From Phocoena phocoena (taxonomy: Eukaryota > Chordata > Mammalia > Artiodactyla > Phocoenidae), in contig NC_089219.1 in NCBI RefSeq assembly GCF_963924675.1, positions 145,162,288-145,226,287 of the forward strand: 64,000 nucleotides of DNA. The letters run 5' to 3'. Positions 1 to 12,299 of the stretch are shown piece by piece. The translations under genes and the position numbers were made by a program. The notes beneath the pieces are model-generated. The model was not told the origin of the DNA, did not search any database, and worked only from the letters and a program-made list of their open reading frames with translations. Numbering within the stretch: the stretch's first letter is position 1; each line of letters starts with the position of its first letter.

Positions 1-139
1 AGAGGAAGTCCACACCCTGAATGTTATCATCACACATTACTGCTAACATTTACTGAGAACATATGATGTGCCAGACACTGAGTGCTCTTCCTGCATGGAC
101 TCAGTCCAGCCTCACACAGCAACCCTAGGAATTGGGCGT

Positions 140-535
140 CATTATGGACTGAATTGTGTCCCCCTGTCCCGATTTGTATGTTGAAGCCCTAACCCCACAG
201 TGTGGCTATATTTGGAGATGGGGACCCTAAGGAAAGAATTCAGGTTAAATGAGGTCATAGGGTAGGGCCCTGACCCAATAGGGTTAGTGTCCTTATAAGA
301 AGAGACACCAGATAGCTTGCCCTTTCCCGGAGCACATGCAGTGAGGAAAGGCCACATGAGGACATAGCAAGAAGGTGGCTGTCTACAAGCCAGGAAGAGA
401 GCTCTCACCAGAAACCAAATTTACCGGCACCTTGATCATGGACTTTCCAGCCTCCACATCTGTAAGCAAATAAATGTCTGTTGTTTAAGCTATCCAATCT
501 GTGGTATTTTGTTATATCAGCCCGAGCCAAGACAA
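140..535 (+). mobile_element. Solo LTR, ERVL-MaLR (MLT1-like)
   Basis: Pattern GAATTGTGTCCCC, ATGTTGAAGCCCTAACCCC, CTTATAAGAAGAGACACCAGA, GCCAGGAAGAGAG, AATAAATGTCTGTTGTTTAAGC, and GGTATTTTGTTATATCAGC in the order of a MaLR LTR. No internal genes are visible. Confidence 0.7.
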
Positions 536-2564
536 GCGCTATCAATATTTCCATCCTATAGATGAGGAAATTGCAGCATAGGGAAGGGGAGTGGTTTTCT
601 TAGGTCACCCCGTTTGCCTTTGACTTTGATCTTGTCACCTCGCAGGGTCCTGCTTTTCTTATAGGAAGGGGGTAGGAGGAAATAAGTCAGGGGCCATAAA
701 CTCAATTGTCAACAGAGGTCATGCAGGTCACAGAAACAGGTGAAGCTGGCAGAGTGGGGACCCTGGCACGCTGGAGACCACTGCCCTCTCTAAAGAGGAG
801 GGAGGCCCTAGTCTGCTTCCACCAATCGTTGGCCAAGTGGTTACTGTTTTTCAAGACAAACTTAGAAGTCTGGATCCTTTGGGGAAATGTTCTGGTTTTT
901 CAAATACTGGCAACAAATCACATCATAAAAGAGTGTGCAGGCCAATTAAAACATGTCTACAGGCCATGTCTGGTGTACAATGTCCCCTCTGGACTAGGTG
1001 ATTTTTTTACCCTGCCTTCTCTTCCTTCCTCTCCACGTGGCCATGATTCTCTGCCTTTGGAGATATTCCTGTGGTGTCTCTTAAGTCCCTTGTCTTCAGG
1101 AAAATAATCACCAACGTGATCCAGAAATGTTTCCAAGCACAGTCCATGCAGAGAACGATGTGCAGACTTGGCTGAGCCATGAAACCCTGAGCCCATTTCC
1201 TCTTCTGAAAACTGGTCCAACGATACCCACCTTGCAGGAGTTGTGGTAGGATTAAATAAGACGCTGCAGGAGGAAGCCACTGGCAGATGATAAGTTAGCT
1301 GTGTGTGGAGCCCCTGCTGGGTTCAGAGGCACTGCTCAGCCTTCCCATACATCATCAGGCGTCTCAGTGTTGTGTGTGAGCTCCTTACCCACAGGATACT
1401 GTTGGCTGTAACATGCTCGAAAGAGAAACCATCCGCCAAGTTCTACAAATCAGCAGAGGGTGACCTGGAGAGCCCAGGGGCCTGGCTGGGAGGTGGAGAG
1501 ATTGTCAGGAATGAGAGAGCAGTGATTTCACCCCCGGAAGACAGGAGCCAAGCAGCCTCGTCTGCTCGGGAGGGCTTGGGAGAATTAGTAACAGTGTTTG
1601 CAATAATGCACTGAAAGTTCTTGTGCTTAATAGCTGCCTGTAAAAATTCCAGTGGGTCCATTTTGAGTTGGGGCTAATGAGGGTTAAAAACTCTCCAGGC
1701 TGCTCAGAATAGTCTCAGACAGGCTCCCCTAGGAAGGGAGTATTTACTGAGCTGCTGATTAAGGAACAGTTTATCTACTTTGTATCATCTTTCAGCAAAG
1801 CCTCTGTCAGTGTGTGTTTTTGGCTGCTGGTGGGGGGTTTTTTGTTTGTTTGTTTTGTTTTTTTTAACAAATGAGAGCCATTATGTGTGTTCCAAGGCCA
1901 TGACTCAAGTTAGCTGTTTGCCAGTTGGGAGGGAGACAGAGTTGGTTTTCTGGGGCCAGCTCTCCCTTTGCAGAGCCGGAGGGGAGTCACCAAGGAGGAG
2001 AAATGCAAAAGAAGGAGGCAAAACTCACTGTCTGCCAGGTCTTGCTGGTGACAGCTTGGGACTGGGGGAATGCTCTGGCGAGGACTTTGACCTGGAGAAG
2101 AATGGGTGGGTTAAAGGCAGGTGAGGTGGAGGAAAGAAGGCCAGAAGGGAGCTGGGCAGCGGAGGCTAGCGGAGCAGACCCTCCCGGAGAGGCATACAGG
2201 GAGACCTCCCCCAGAAACGGAAGAACCTGCAAGTGGTCATAAAGGGAGGACCTCACAGAGCAGGAAGGAGGACCTAGGTGAAGCTGCGTTGGGGGCTGCA
2301 CTGAAACTCTGTATTAAAGCTAAATCCACTCTGGGCAGATCAAGGAAAAGCTTAAAGTTCCTCACCTTGGGAAGAACTTTCGGCCACAAAAAACGGGAGA
2401 TCGAAAAATGCATTTTCAGAAGAGATGATGGGGAGGCCTTTGAAGTAGAGAAGAGAGCTCACTGGATTTGGGGCTCATCCCTGCCACGAACTGGCTGAGT
2501 AATCCTGGGCACCCCCGCCCCTTCCCCTCTCTGACGCTCGGTCTATAAAACGAAGGGATTGTAT
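536..2564. other. Intergenic, no gene recognised
   Basis: Several 60-130 codon frames occur but lack recognisable domains and overlap on both strands. A GT/T-rich run lies at 1829-1866. Nothing else was identified. Confidence 0.6.
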
Positions 2565-2755
2565 TAGATCCCTAGTTCTAAACCTCAGTTGCACATTAAA
2601 AGTACCCAGGGAGCTACTAAAACTTCTGATACCTGGCGACAGTCCAGACCAACTAAATCAGAATCTTTCCAAGAGCAGGTCCAGGCATCAGTATCCCATA
2701 AACTAAAATCCTGTATGGATCCAAGTTTGAGATCCACAGGGCTACGTGGTCTCTC
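2565..2755 (+). repeat. MER5A-like relic
   Basis: CCTAGTTCTAAACCTCAG ... ACTAAATCAGAATCT ... AAGTTTGAGATCCAC follows the order of the MER5A (hAT-Charlie) consensus as remembered. Confidence 0.5.
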
Positions 2756-2944
2756 AAGGTCTCAATCAGCCCTGCTGCCATATATTAAGTCTTTAAGGAA
2801 AGCAGAGAGGGGATGATTGGCAGGCAGTCCTCGGTGGAAGCAAGGCATGGACCAGATGGCCACTTGAGAGTTCCACCGCCCATAGCATTCAATGATTTGA
2901 GGCTCCAAGTGGACAGGCTCTTGCTGCCAAGTTCCAGCCAGCTG

Positions 2945-3055
2945 TTTCTCCTTATCAATTCATTCCACAAATACTTATTGAGCACCTACTGTATGCCTAG
3001 CACCATTCTAGGGGCTGGAATGAGACAGACCCTCTTCTGTGTTCAACTCTTGGGA
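2945..3055. repeat. L2/MIR-type relic
   Basis: TTCATTCCACAAATACTTATTGAGCACCTACTGTATGCCTAGCACC pattern, a common ancient repeat end (quoted in part from positions 2958-3004). Confidence 0.4.
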
Positions 3056-3414
3056 CAGACCTGAAATCACAAAGCTAAAGAGGAGGGTGTAGGATGGTGC
3101 AGAGAGTGGGAAGGAAATTTTGGGAATGTGTTGATTCACACAGAGTTCCCAAACTTACACATTATTTCATCAAACTCCTAAGGTTATCAGGGGTCTGTCC
3201 CTGTTGTATTAATCCCATCTTCCTTTACTCCCTACCTCCTCCTACAACTGTGGGATCATCATATCTGCAGTTAGCAAGCAAACTTAGGGCCAGAAAAATT
3301 CTTTTCCGTGAGCCCAAATCCATACTCCCAAGTACACACCACGTCTTCCCAACTCAGCTTAAGCCCCTCACAGCCGAGGACCGGGGCTTGAGTCTTTGGG
3401 GGGCTTGGTGTAGT

Positions 3415-3665
3415 TTGGAGTGTGTGGGCTACAGACAGGCAGTCTGGATTCAGATCTTGCCTCTGCCCTCCTACCAGAGGTCATCACTACGTGACCTTGG
3501 GCACATACCTAGCATCCCAACCCCCCACCTCAGATGAGCATCTGCAGAATGGGTGTTATCACAGCATTGCCTTTCGCATTGTTACAAGGAACAAATGAAT
3601 TCATGAAGGGAAAGCAGTGTCTGGCCCATGAGCACACCCACTAGGTGGTGACTGTTACTATCCTA
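3415..3665 (+). repeat. MIR SINE
   Basis: CAGTCTGGATTCAGATC, then GTGACCTTGGGCA, then GAATGGGTGTTATCACAGC, then AAAGCAGTGTCTGGCCCA in MIR order. Confidence 0.6.
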
Positions 3666-4130
3666 GAGCAGATGTTAAACGTGCTTGTTCCGATCAGACT
3701 GATGGAGTGACCAGCAAGGTTGTATGTTGTATGTGGTGGCATCTGCTGTCTTTCTCCCTTCCCATGTCTGACACATTGGTTGGGGAATGCTACATCCTGT
3801 TGCAGGTAGAGCCTGAGATCGCAGCAGCTTAATTCTGTGGGAGTTCATTCTTCTCTCATAAAGTCTAACGGTAGCGGGGGAAGGGGGTGCTCTGCCCCAT
3901 GTAGTCATGAAGGATGTCAGAGGCTCCATCATCTTCAAGGTGTGGCCCCCAAGGCAGCCCAGGGCTTTGACAACCACATGGCACACAAGCTAAGAGAGAG
4001 AGAGAAAGACTATCTTGGGAGCTTTAGTGGGCCATGTGGGAATGGCGTCACTTCCACGGGCATTCCACTGGCCAGAGCCCAGTCATGCCACAGGGAGCCT
4101 GGGAAAGGTGCTGTGAAGAAGGGCTGGAGG

Positions 4131-4465
4131 GCTTCCCTGGTTGCACAGTGGTTAAGAATCCACCTGTCAATGCAGGGGACACGGGTTCGAGCCCTGGTCC
4201 GGGAAGATCCCACATGCCACGGAGAAAATAAGCCCGTGCGCCACAACTACGGAGCCTGCACTCTGGAGGCCGTGAGCCACAACTGCTGAGCCAGTGCTCC
4301 TAGAGCCCGTGCTCCGCAACAAGAGAAGCCACCTCAGTGAGAAACCCGCTCACGGCAACAAAAAGTAGCCCCTGCTCTCAACAACTAGAGAAAGCATGTG
4401 CGCAGCAACAAAGACCCAACACAGCCAAAAATAAATTAATTAATTAATTTAAAAAAAAAAAAAAA
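4131..4465 (+). mobile_element. CHR-type SINE, long form (~335 bp)
   Basis: tRNA-like head with A box (GCACAGTGGTTAAGAATCC) and B box (GGTTCGAGCCC), a repeated GCCACAACTACNGAG body, and an A-rich tail. Target duplication AAGAAGGGCTGGAGG at 4116-4130 and 4466-4480. Confidence 0.92.
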
Positions 4466-4924
4466 AAGAAGGGCTGGAGGGAGCCAATAGGATTGTCTCC
4501 CATCTCAAGCCCTAGCACAGGTAGTGGTTATCCCATCTGCAGCCGCACTGGGACCACTGCGCATGTGCAGGGCTCGTCTTCTCTCTCTTTTCTCTCTGAC
4601 CTTCTCCAGTTACTTTCCTCCAATTCCTGTTCTCTCTCGAATGGCGCCTACCCTCTGTTGGGGTTCTGTGGTTGCAGAAAGGTTGATTGTTTGCCCACTT
4701 CGGGCTTCAGTGGAGACATGCTCTAGGGACAATGACAAAGGATGTTGGGAGGGGGTAAGGCGAGAAATGCCGGCGCAGGAGCCTTACAGGAAGGACAGCC
4801 GTGGCCACCTCCACACACCTCCTGTGAAATCAGAGAGTTTGATCCCACGGGGATCAAAGGCGCTGGGCTCCCAGGGGCCTGGAAGGGGCTCTTAGCCCCT
4901 GACATTGTCCCCTGACCAGCAGCC

Positions 4925-5110
4925 GCCATATCACCTGGGAACTTGGTAGAAATGCAAATTCTCAGCCCCACCTCAGACCTGCTGGATCAGAAAATCGGCT
5001 CAGAAAGATTAGTAACCTGCCAAAGTCACACAGCTAGTAAGAGGCAGGACAAAAGCAATTGAACAAGCCCTTGGGTGATTCTGGTGCACACAAGTCTGAG
5101 AATCCCTGCT
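4925..5110 (+). repeat. MER5A-like relic interrupted by a MIR core
   Basis: TTGGTAGAAATGCAAATTCTC and GATTCTGGTGCACAC...TGAGAATC are MER5A halves. Between them lies GTAACCTGCCAAAGTCACAC AGCTAGTAAG, a MIR core (5011-5041). Confidence 0.55.
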
Positions 5111-6054
5111 GTAGTGCTGGAGCCCCAGGTGGAGAGCGCAGACAGGACAGTGCTTCACTCTGCCACCCAGTGGCCGCGGCGTGAACAACAAACCAGCTTC
5201 CAGCGCAGGACAAACTTGGGGTTGAGGAGGCAGCACTGCTAATACACAGATTAGGAAACAAGTTCTGGAAAGCACTGGGGAATCCACAGGCTCCACAGGG
5301 GATTCACCCAAGGCTGCCTCGCAGCCACTTTTTAAGACTTAGATTAGAGTCCAGCCCAGAGACAAACCCAAAGTCTGTTTCTAGAAAGGCAAACCCACCT
5401 GGGGCTTTCATGGGGAGTGGGCACAGCTGGCTGGAAGAGGCCTTTATGTTCACACTGATGACCCCATTAGGGGTCAGGGTCCAAAAGTTGCCGTCAAGTT
5501 CAGGGGGTGCCAGGAGAAGCAGAGCCCCTTCTTCCCTGGGAGAGCACACAACTTCAGCCGGATCCTGTGAATTAGGACCCCAAGATCCCAGGGCTCACCT
5601 GGTTTGGCCCTCCCTGGGTCTCTGCCAGGAGCCTGGGGGGAAGAGAACAAGAGATGATCCGCTGTGACCAGCACTGCAGAGATGGGGTTCGCCACCTGAG
5701 CTCAACCAGGAGGAAATGTCCAGAGACAAAGGCCTCTTGCTGTTTCCCTTGCCCCCCCACCCACCCACCTCAGACTCAGCAGGCCAGGAGGCTTAGTGCT
5801 TGGGGGACTGGCTCTGATTTTGCATTTTTATGGAAGGAGCTGGCAGCTGCGGGGTTCTGGGGGGAGGTGCCCAGCTTGCTGAGTAGGCTGTTCATTTAGT
5901 CCTGACACATCTGGCTTGTCCTGACTGTGCTCTGGAGACTCTGAGGGAGGGGGAAGGGCACGAGAACCAGTGTCTGTAGGGCATCCTGTTTTGTGTGGGG
6001 AACCCGTGATCTCCGTCTCATTTAGCCCACTCACACCGAATTCCCAGCAAGACT

Positions 6055-6115
6055 CAGCTCAGAGAGGTTAGTAACCTGCCCAAAGTCACACAGCTAGTAA
6101 GCCCCCAGCTAGTAA
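6055..6115 (+). repeat. MIR core with an 11-bp local duplication
   Basis: MIR core AGTCACACAGCTAGTAAG followed, after a few bases, by a second CAGCTAGTAAG (6091-6118). Confidence 0.5.
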
Positions 6116-8559
6116 GATCGAACACCAAAGCCTTTGTATTCTCTGTCCATCTCTCCCTGCTGCCCACTTCCCCACCGCAGAACCCTTCTGGGCTGGCTAT
6201 CATGCCAGGCAGTTCTCACACCCAGAAACCTGTGGGATCCAACAGCAAGAGAGCATCCTTGCTTAGCTGCCCTGCCCTCGGCTCCCAGGGCCCTCTTTGG
6301 TGGCTCAACAGCAGCTCTGACAAGGGAAGATGCTCCAACCAACTCAGAAACCAGGAACACTGGCCTGTGTTCCCAGGTCAGAGGGAAAGCCTTCTCACCA
6401 GGGCAAAGCTACATGCAGAGGGTGCCCGTCTCCACCCTCAGGGCTCCCAGCGGGGGCTGCAGAGCAGAGCCCAAGTTGGGGAGGGTGGAGAATGAGGAAA
6501 AGCAATAGCTCAGCTCTCCCAGAGGAGGGACAGATGAGGTCCCTGGTGCAGCACGGAGCAGCCTGGCCACCATGAGCCCCAGGTGCAGGTGCCCAGCCAA
6601 GCCGAGCTGAGCCTGGGATGGTGAGGTGATGCCCAGATGCCCCACTGTTCTCCTGGGTCCATCAGGTGGGCCACAGCCACCTCATGCCACAGGTCACTTG
6701 AAACCAAGAAGCTTTTTAAGATATACTTTCTGCTGCAGACTCCAAACTACATAACCATCACTAAAATAAACACACGAAAAACACAGGGAAAGCATGAGTG
6801 GATTTATACTTTAAGCTTTATTCAACGTATGGATGTCGTCAAAGAGCCTAACATATATGAACCTCCTGCCCCCTCAGGGTGTCTGACTCAGGAGCAGGTA
6901 GGTGTGGCTTGTTGGACTTTTTCCCAGGATCCCCAAGGGAATCACCAGCGTGGCTTACAATCACTGACATAATTCGCAGCTCAGAGTGTCCACCGCCATA
7001 TGCCTGACTTCGAGGCCCAGAGGATGGAGTGGGCATAGAAAGGGGACTGCCTTGAGGGCGCCAGCAGTGGCTGCCCCAGACAGGTCGGATGTGGGAGTCT
7101 GCACGGGACCGATGCCGGGGAGCAATCCAGGCAGCTGTCCCGTGGGTGTTGGAAGGCAGAAGTGCCAGCAGCAGATTCGTTCCAGGGCTAAGAAAGCCAG
7201 CCCCTGAGGCCCCTCAAGGCTGATGATCAGCGCTGACTTCTCCTTAGAGACGTGCATCCCTCTGGGTCACCGGGGTGGGCTGGTGCCTGCCCGAGGCGGG
7301 GGCAGCTGCCAGCATCTCCCAGCTTGGGTTTTCTGACCCTTCTTTTCCCAAGGAGGCAGCATGCAGCAAGCGAAAGGCCTGCCTTGCAAATCTTTCCTAG
7401 TCCCAGCTCCATTCTTTTCTAGCCCTGCAACTTTTGGCAAGGCTGAGTCTGAGTTTACTCTTCTGCAAAATGGTTGCAATCAGTGAGGCTCCAGAGTTCT
7501 TTATAGGAGGCACTTATGGGCCCTAAGGAAGGAGGTGCTGGGAAATTGTCGACAAGCACATACACATTTTGCTTAGCTTACAGGCTTGTTGGGGGTGGGT
7601 TGGGGAACGGGGAGCCAGGGCGATGCTGAAGCCTCTTCCAGCCATCTTTTAGTGCTGCCATGGTTATAGGAATCAAAACCTGCCTCCCACACGTGGTGAT
7701 TGTGATGGTCACATGAGATCATGCAGTGAAGCCCTCTGGGAATTGTAATGCTCTCAACAGACGGAGTATGTTATTGCCTCCTCCTAAAGAAGGACCTTAG
7801 CCCTTCAGCCAGGAGCCTGACCAGCATTGCTTGCTAATGGATCAGTGATGTTGCTGTGGACCCTTCTGCAGCGAGGCCTCCAATAAGCACTTTTCCCAGC
7901 TGTGGACGATGTCCCAAGTGGTTATCTGTCTCCTTCTTACGCCAGGGACTTGGTTGGATCCTCCCAACCCCCCCAAAGCATTGTTTTCTGGAGGAATCTC
8001 CCTACTTATCAGCAGCCCAATTAGTCCTCCAAATAGGTGGTAAGAACCTTCAGAGGCAAAGATGGCCAATTGCTTCCGGAACCAGTGGGATGCTTGTGAA
8101 AAATTCCACAGCCGCACCCTTGGTCTAAGGAATTAATTTCTGGGAGTGGGCTGGAACAATCTGTGAGGTTTTTTTTTGGTTTGGTTTGGTTTTTCATCAC
8201 AAGCATCCCTGGTTATTGTTGTGCAAACTGAATTTGAGTTTTGGAAAGGGTTTTGCATGGGATCTGGTGCCCTGCCCAAACAGAGTTCCTGCAAACCGTT
8301 CAAATTCGGGAGAATCTTTCCCAATTTTAAAGTACTCGCTTAGTCCCTGGGAGGTGATGAAGTGACAGGAACACACTACATACACCAGCCACGTATTCCT
8401 TTTGGAAAAGTCAGTTGAAATAGTGTAGAAGGAAACTCGAGAATAAAAACAGAACTAGGGAGATAGGGTTTTAAATGCATAGGAACTTTTGCTAAGGGCA
8501 GAAGCTCCTGTCTGGAAACGATAGAAAACTAGGGGAGGTCTCACAGGGGGCTAGGGGAT

Positions 8560-8830
8560 GCTCCTGGAAGACTCAGCTCAAACAGCAGCTCTACCCCGAA
8601 GCCTTCCCTCCCCAACTCCCTGCCCACCGCACCGGCACCTCCACCCATAGAGTTCAGCCTTGCTAACGTGCTTCAGCACGCGGCACAGATCCCCTCCTTA
8701 GCACTTTCTCACCATTAAAATTCTCCATACCAGACTATGAAAACTGGCATCAGGTCTTGCTTGGCTCTGCAACCCATCCACTGGCCCAACGTACTGTTTA
8801 ATGTTTGTTGAACGAATAAACAAACAAATC
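8560..8830 (+). repeat. L2 LINE relic
   Basis: GAAGCCTTCCCTCCCC ... CACTTTCTCACCATT ... GTTTGTTGAACGAATAAAC matches L2 3' end order. Confidence 0.45.
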
Positions 8831-9272
8831 CCATAATTAACCTGTGAGATAGAAACCCAGAGAAGATCTTGAATTTTAAGAGAGAATTTAAAGAAGAAGA
8901 AAAAAAAAATGGAAGTCTAATCATACAATTCATTATCCTTATAAATAATAGAGGGAAAACATAAACAGGCAGAGGAAGGGTTAGGCAAACCCATACTTGA
9001 GAGTTCTAGAGGTGAATATGTAATTCAGGGAAGTGGTTGTCTTCTGTGGGTCTGACCCAGTGTGGCCATCCCAGATCACTATGTGACTCCTAGATATTAA
9101 AAATCAAGACCACAAGCATCGCTTTCCCTCCTCTAGTCTCTCGGAAAGAGGCCGTAGCATCAAGCCTAAGAGGTTGCCCTGTTGAGAGTGGTGGATTTTG
9201 CGCCCAGTTTCTGGGACAGAGCCTCTTCTCTCCTTTGCTATCTTTTCTCCAAACCAGGTAAGGGTGCTTCTT

Positions 9273-9463
9273 TTCTTCTTTTAAATTTATTTATATTTGG
9301 CTGCACCAGGTCTTCGTTGTGGCATTCGGGATCTTTAGTTATGGCATGAGACTTCTTGGTTGCGGCATGCATGCGGATCCAGTTCCCCGACCAGGGATCG
9401 AACCCGGGCCCCCTGCATTGGGAGCGCGGAGTCTTACCCCCTTGACCACCAGGGAAGTCCTGT
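9273..9463 (-). mobile_element. CHR-type SINE, short form
   Basis: Reverse-oriented: ACCAGGGAAGTCC head end at 9450-9460, B box reverse GGGATCGAACCCGGGCC, and TTTATTTATA tail. Flanks TAAGGGTGCTTCTT (9259-9272) and TAAGGGTGTTTCTT (9464-9477). Confidence 0.9.
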
Positions 9464-9479
9464 TAAGGGTGTTTCTTGC

Positions 9480-10120
9480 CTCCCTCCCTTAGTGGCTGCG
9501 GAAACAGGGTGTGTGTTAGTGTTGTCTTCACCAGGGAGAAAGCAGCTTTCCTGGAAGCTGGTTTTTCCAACCCTCCTTTCCTTGAAGCAGAGTCCTTCGC
9601 TCGCATCTCAAATCCACCCTACTCTCTGAATTGGTCCAAAAGCAAGGGGAGGGTAGGAAGATAAACGTCTGATTGGGAAGAGCGCCAGCCGACACTCTCC
9701 AGGGACCAGCCTGGCCCTCCCCGTGTCTCCCGTGGGTGCTCGGCTTGTTTCTGCACAGAAGCAGGTGCCTGGTGGTGGCTGTGTCCCGGGCAGGCTGGAG
9801 ATGGGCCCCCTGCGCCATCTGCGTGCCTTCCCTCCGCAGCCACAGATGCACCCGCCCGCCTTGGAACTGTCCAGGTGGCTAAGAAACCCAGTCTCTACCT
9901 TGTTCCTCTTCACCAGGGGAAAGAAAAAAGCCTCCCATCCAGATCATGAAAGAAACAGCCGGGGCCTGTTTCCAGTGAGCCTGGAGGAAGCATTTCTAGG
10001 GCAGCCAGGGGGCGCATGCGTGGGGAGGGAGTGCTGAGCCAGGGGAGGCCCCCCTGAAGAGGCGGCATGCGCTCAGCCCACCCAGGGACGCGAGGCCAGA
10101 GGCAGCTACTGTAGGGTGGG
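9480..10120. other. Intergenic, no gene or clear repeat recognised
   Basis: GC-rich non-repetitive DNA with overlapping frames on both strands; no domain recognised. Confidence 0.5.
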
Positions 10121-10124
10121 AGTT

Positions 10125-10280
10125 CTCAAAGAGTGGTCCCCAGTCCTGGAACCAGCATCTACATAACCTGGAACTTGTTAGGAACACCAATTCTTGGGCA
10201 CAGACGGGCAGAATCACAACCTCTGCTGTGGCGCACAGCACGCTGTGATTTAACAAGCCTTCCCGGGGATTCTGAGGCAG
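10125..10280 (+). repeat. MER5A-like relic
   Basis: AGTTCTCAAAGAGTGGTCC, CATAACCTGGAACTTGTTAG, and TGTGATTTAACAAGCCTTCC in MER5A order. Confidence 0.55.
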
Positions 10281-10977
10281 GCCCGGATTGCCGGGCCCCC
10301 GGGTAAGGTCTGCCAGGATAGGGAGCCCTGAGCCCTGGTGAGGGAGGCAGGGCCCAGGGGCGGGTTCCCCCCAGGGGGCCTCCAGTCAGAGCAGTCTCAT
10401 CCATCTGCCCCAGTGTGTTGTACAAAGAGTATCCTTTTCTAGGTGTGCTGGCAGGTGAAAAGCGTTTGAGAGCCCGCTGAGAAACACATGACAGGGAGAA
10501 ACGCTGAGGAAAGTCACCTACTGAAGAATGCCTTCCCTCTTCCAGGTGCAGATGACCGTTTATCCCCACTTGGAGAATATGTTTCCACAGATTCCCTGGT
10601 AACCTGGCTTGGAGACTAACAGTGTGTGCAGATCCTTTTGCCCAACATAAAACTGTCGTGTTTCATTCAGCACAGGCCCGCTACTTCTTGATATTTGGTC
10701 AGCAGGTGTGGAGAAGGGAGAAAGCCCACGGCCAAGCTGAGGGGTGTCAGTGGAAGGAATCCCGCCATTGGGCTAGCGGGCTGGGTCTGGAGCAGTGTGG
10801 CCAGAGGTACCCCGAGGGCCACTGGAGCAGCCTCCAGTGAGAAAACACTGTGGTCTTCCCAATCTTACAGAAATTGTGCAGGACAGTTAAGAGAAGTCAG
10901 CACGTTCACCAACCATCCCATTATTTGGCTTGGAAGCGTCACTAGAAGTATGAGAGATTGTTGTTGCCCCGCGATGT

Positions 10978-10978
<1 letters not shown>

Positions 10979-11044
<66 letters not shown>
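10979..11044 (+). repeat. (GT)33 microsatellite
   Basis: Uninterrupted GT dinucleotides, 66 bp. Confidence 0.98.
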
Positions 11045-11047
<3 letters not shown>

Positions 11048-11689
11048 GGTTAAGTGACTCCGGCTGGCCTGGATATGGTTGAAATGAACCCGCACATCCT
11101 ATCCCCCATTCCCCAAACCGCGAGATTTCTGCATTGCCTGAAACGGTTTGTGAGACCACCCAGTAGAGGGCGTGCTCGCCCCAGTTTGGGGCGGAACCGG
11201 CTCTCCGGGCCCTGAGCCCTCTATGGGTCTAGCAGGCAGGCTTTCAGTGCTAAGGAAAACCCAGATTGACTCGGAGATCAAAGAGGCACCAGCCTAACGC
11301 AGAGTGACTTCAGGGACACAGGGAGGTACAAAGGCTCGCATAGTCTGTCTTCCCAGACAATTGAGACTGTCTGAGGTTCATCCATTTAAAATGCAAATAT
11401 AATCCAGGATTACACTTCATGGCTTCCTGTCTCCTTGAGATGGAGGGAGCTGAGAGGGTTTTGACAAACTAGAAAGTGAGGGTGAGTGAGTGCTGGGGTG
11501 AGCAGAGAGGCATTCGGGGCATAAAACAATGAGATTGGGGCCTCACAAGCATCAAAATCCTCTTCTGTTCCAGAGAAAAGAAAAGCCTCGTGTGATTCCC
11601 AGGGTGAGAGCTTAGTCTGCCTGAGTGTCTGCGTCCCTCAGGAGGGACGCCACCTCCTTGCGGGTCCGTTATTATTTGCACGTGGACAG
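11045..11689. other. Intergenic, nothing recognised
   Basis: No repeat, RNA gene or coding signal identified. Confidence 0.5.
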
Positions 11690-11845
11690 TCTCTGATCAA
11701 GTGCTGTGGATCCTGATGATTTATTCTCCTGCCTTTGAGCATTATGAGAACGGGACACTGCTTTGTATTTCTAGCTCCTGTCATAAACCCTGACACAATT
11801 GTAAATGTTCAATAAAAGTTGACTAAGTGAACAAATGAATGGCCA
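11690..11845 (+). repeat. L2-like relic
   Basis: ATTATGAGAACGGGACACTG ... TGACACAATTGTAAATGTTC ... AATAAAAGTTGACTAAGTG resembles an L2 3' end. Confidence 0.4.
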
Positions 11846-11849
11846 CGAG

Positions 11850-12295
11850 TAGGGAACCGTTAAGTAAATTATGGTGTATCAGCCTTATTGGAATATTATT
11901 CAGTGATTTAAAATAATGGTTGTTTCAGGGACTTCCCTGGTGGTCCAGCGGTTAAGACTCCACGCTCCCAATGCAGAGGGCCGGAGTTTGATCCCTGGTC
12001 AGTGACTTAGATCCCCCGTGCCGCAACTAAAAGATCCTGCATGCTGCAACTAAGACAGGCACAGACAAATAAATAAATAAATGTTTAAATAAATAAATAA
12101 AATAATGGTTATTTGAGAATTGCTAAAAGAGTAGCTCTTACAAGAAAAAAAAATTGTAACCATGTGAGGTGATGGATATTAACTAAACCTACTGTGGTGA
12201 TCATTTCACTATATATATAAATCAAATCATTATGTTGTACACCTTAAACTAATACAGTGTTATATGTCAATTATATCTCAATAAAACTGGATAAA
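11850..12295 (+). mobile_element. Old L1 3' end, split by a SINE
   Basis: TGGAATATTATTCAGTGATTT before the SINE and GAGGTGATGGATATTAACTA ... GTACACCTTAAACTAATAC ... TCAATAAAACTGG after it, in the order of an L1MA/MB-type 3' end. Confidence 0.65.
11926..12099 (+). mobile_element. CHR-type SINE, short form
   Basis: GACTTCCCTGGTGGTCCAGC head, body, and AAATAAATAAAT tail. Target duplication AAATAATGGTTGTTT (11911-11925) versus AAATAATGGTTATTT (12100-12114). It is inserted in an old L1. Confidence 0.9.
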
Positions 12296-12299
12296 AATA

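Larger units (their letters stand above)
4481..9258. other. Intergenic, GC-moderate, ancient repeats only
   Basis: No supported exon; the many short frames overlap on both strands. Recognised pieces are a MER5A interrupted by MIR core (4925-5110), a MIR core (6055-6115) and an L2 relic (8560-8830), each listed separately. Confidence 0.55.

Noticed and set aside
706..1107. 133-codon frame as a gene
   Set aside because: No domain recognised, an overlapping frame lies on the other strand, and there is no splice or promoter context.
4131..4465. CRISPR-like array from the repeated CCACAACTAC units in long-form SINEs
   Set aside because: The units are irregular internal repeats of a SINE body in a mammalian genome.
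5011..6118. Two copies of GTCACACAGCTAGTAAG as a novel paired element
   Set aside because: Both are MIR cores, a very common ancient repeat; also present at 28,550.
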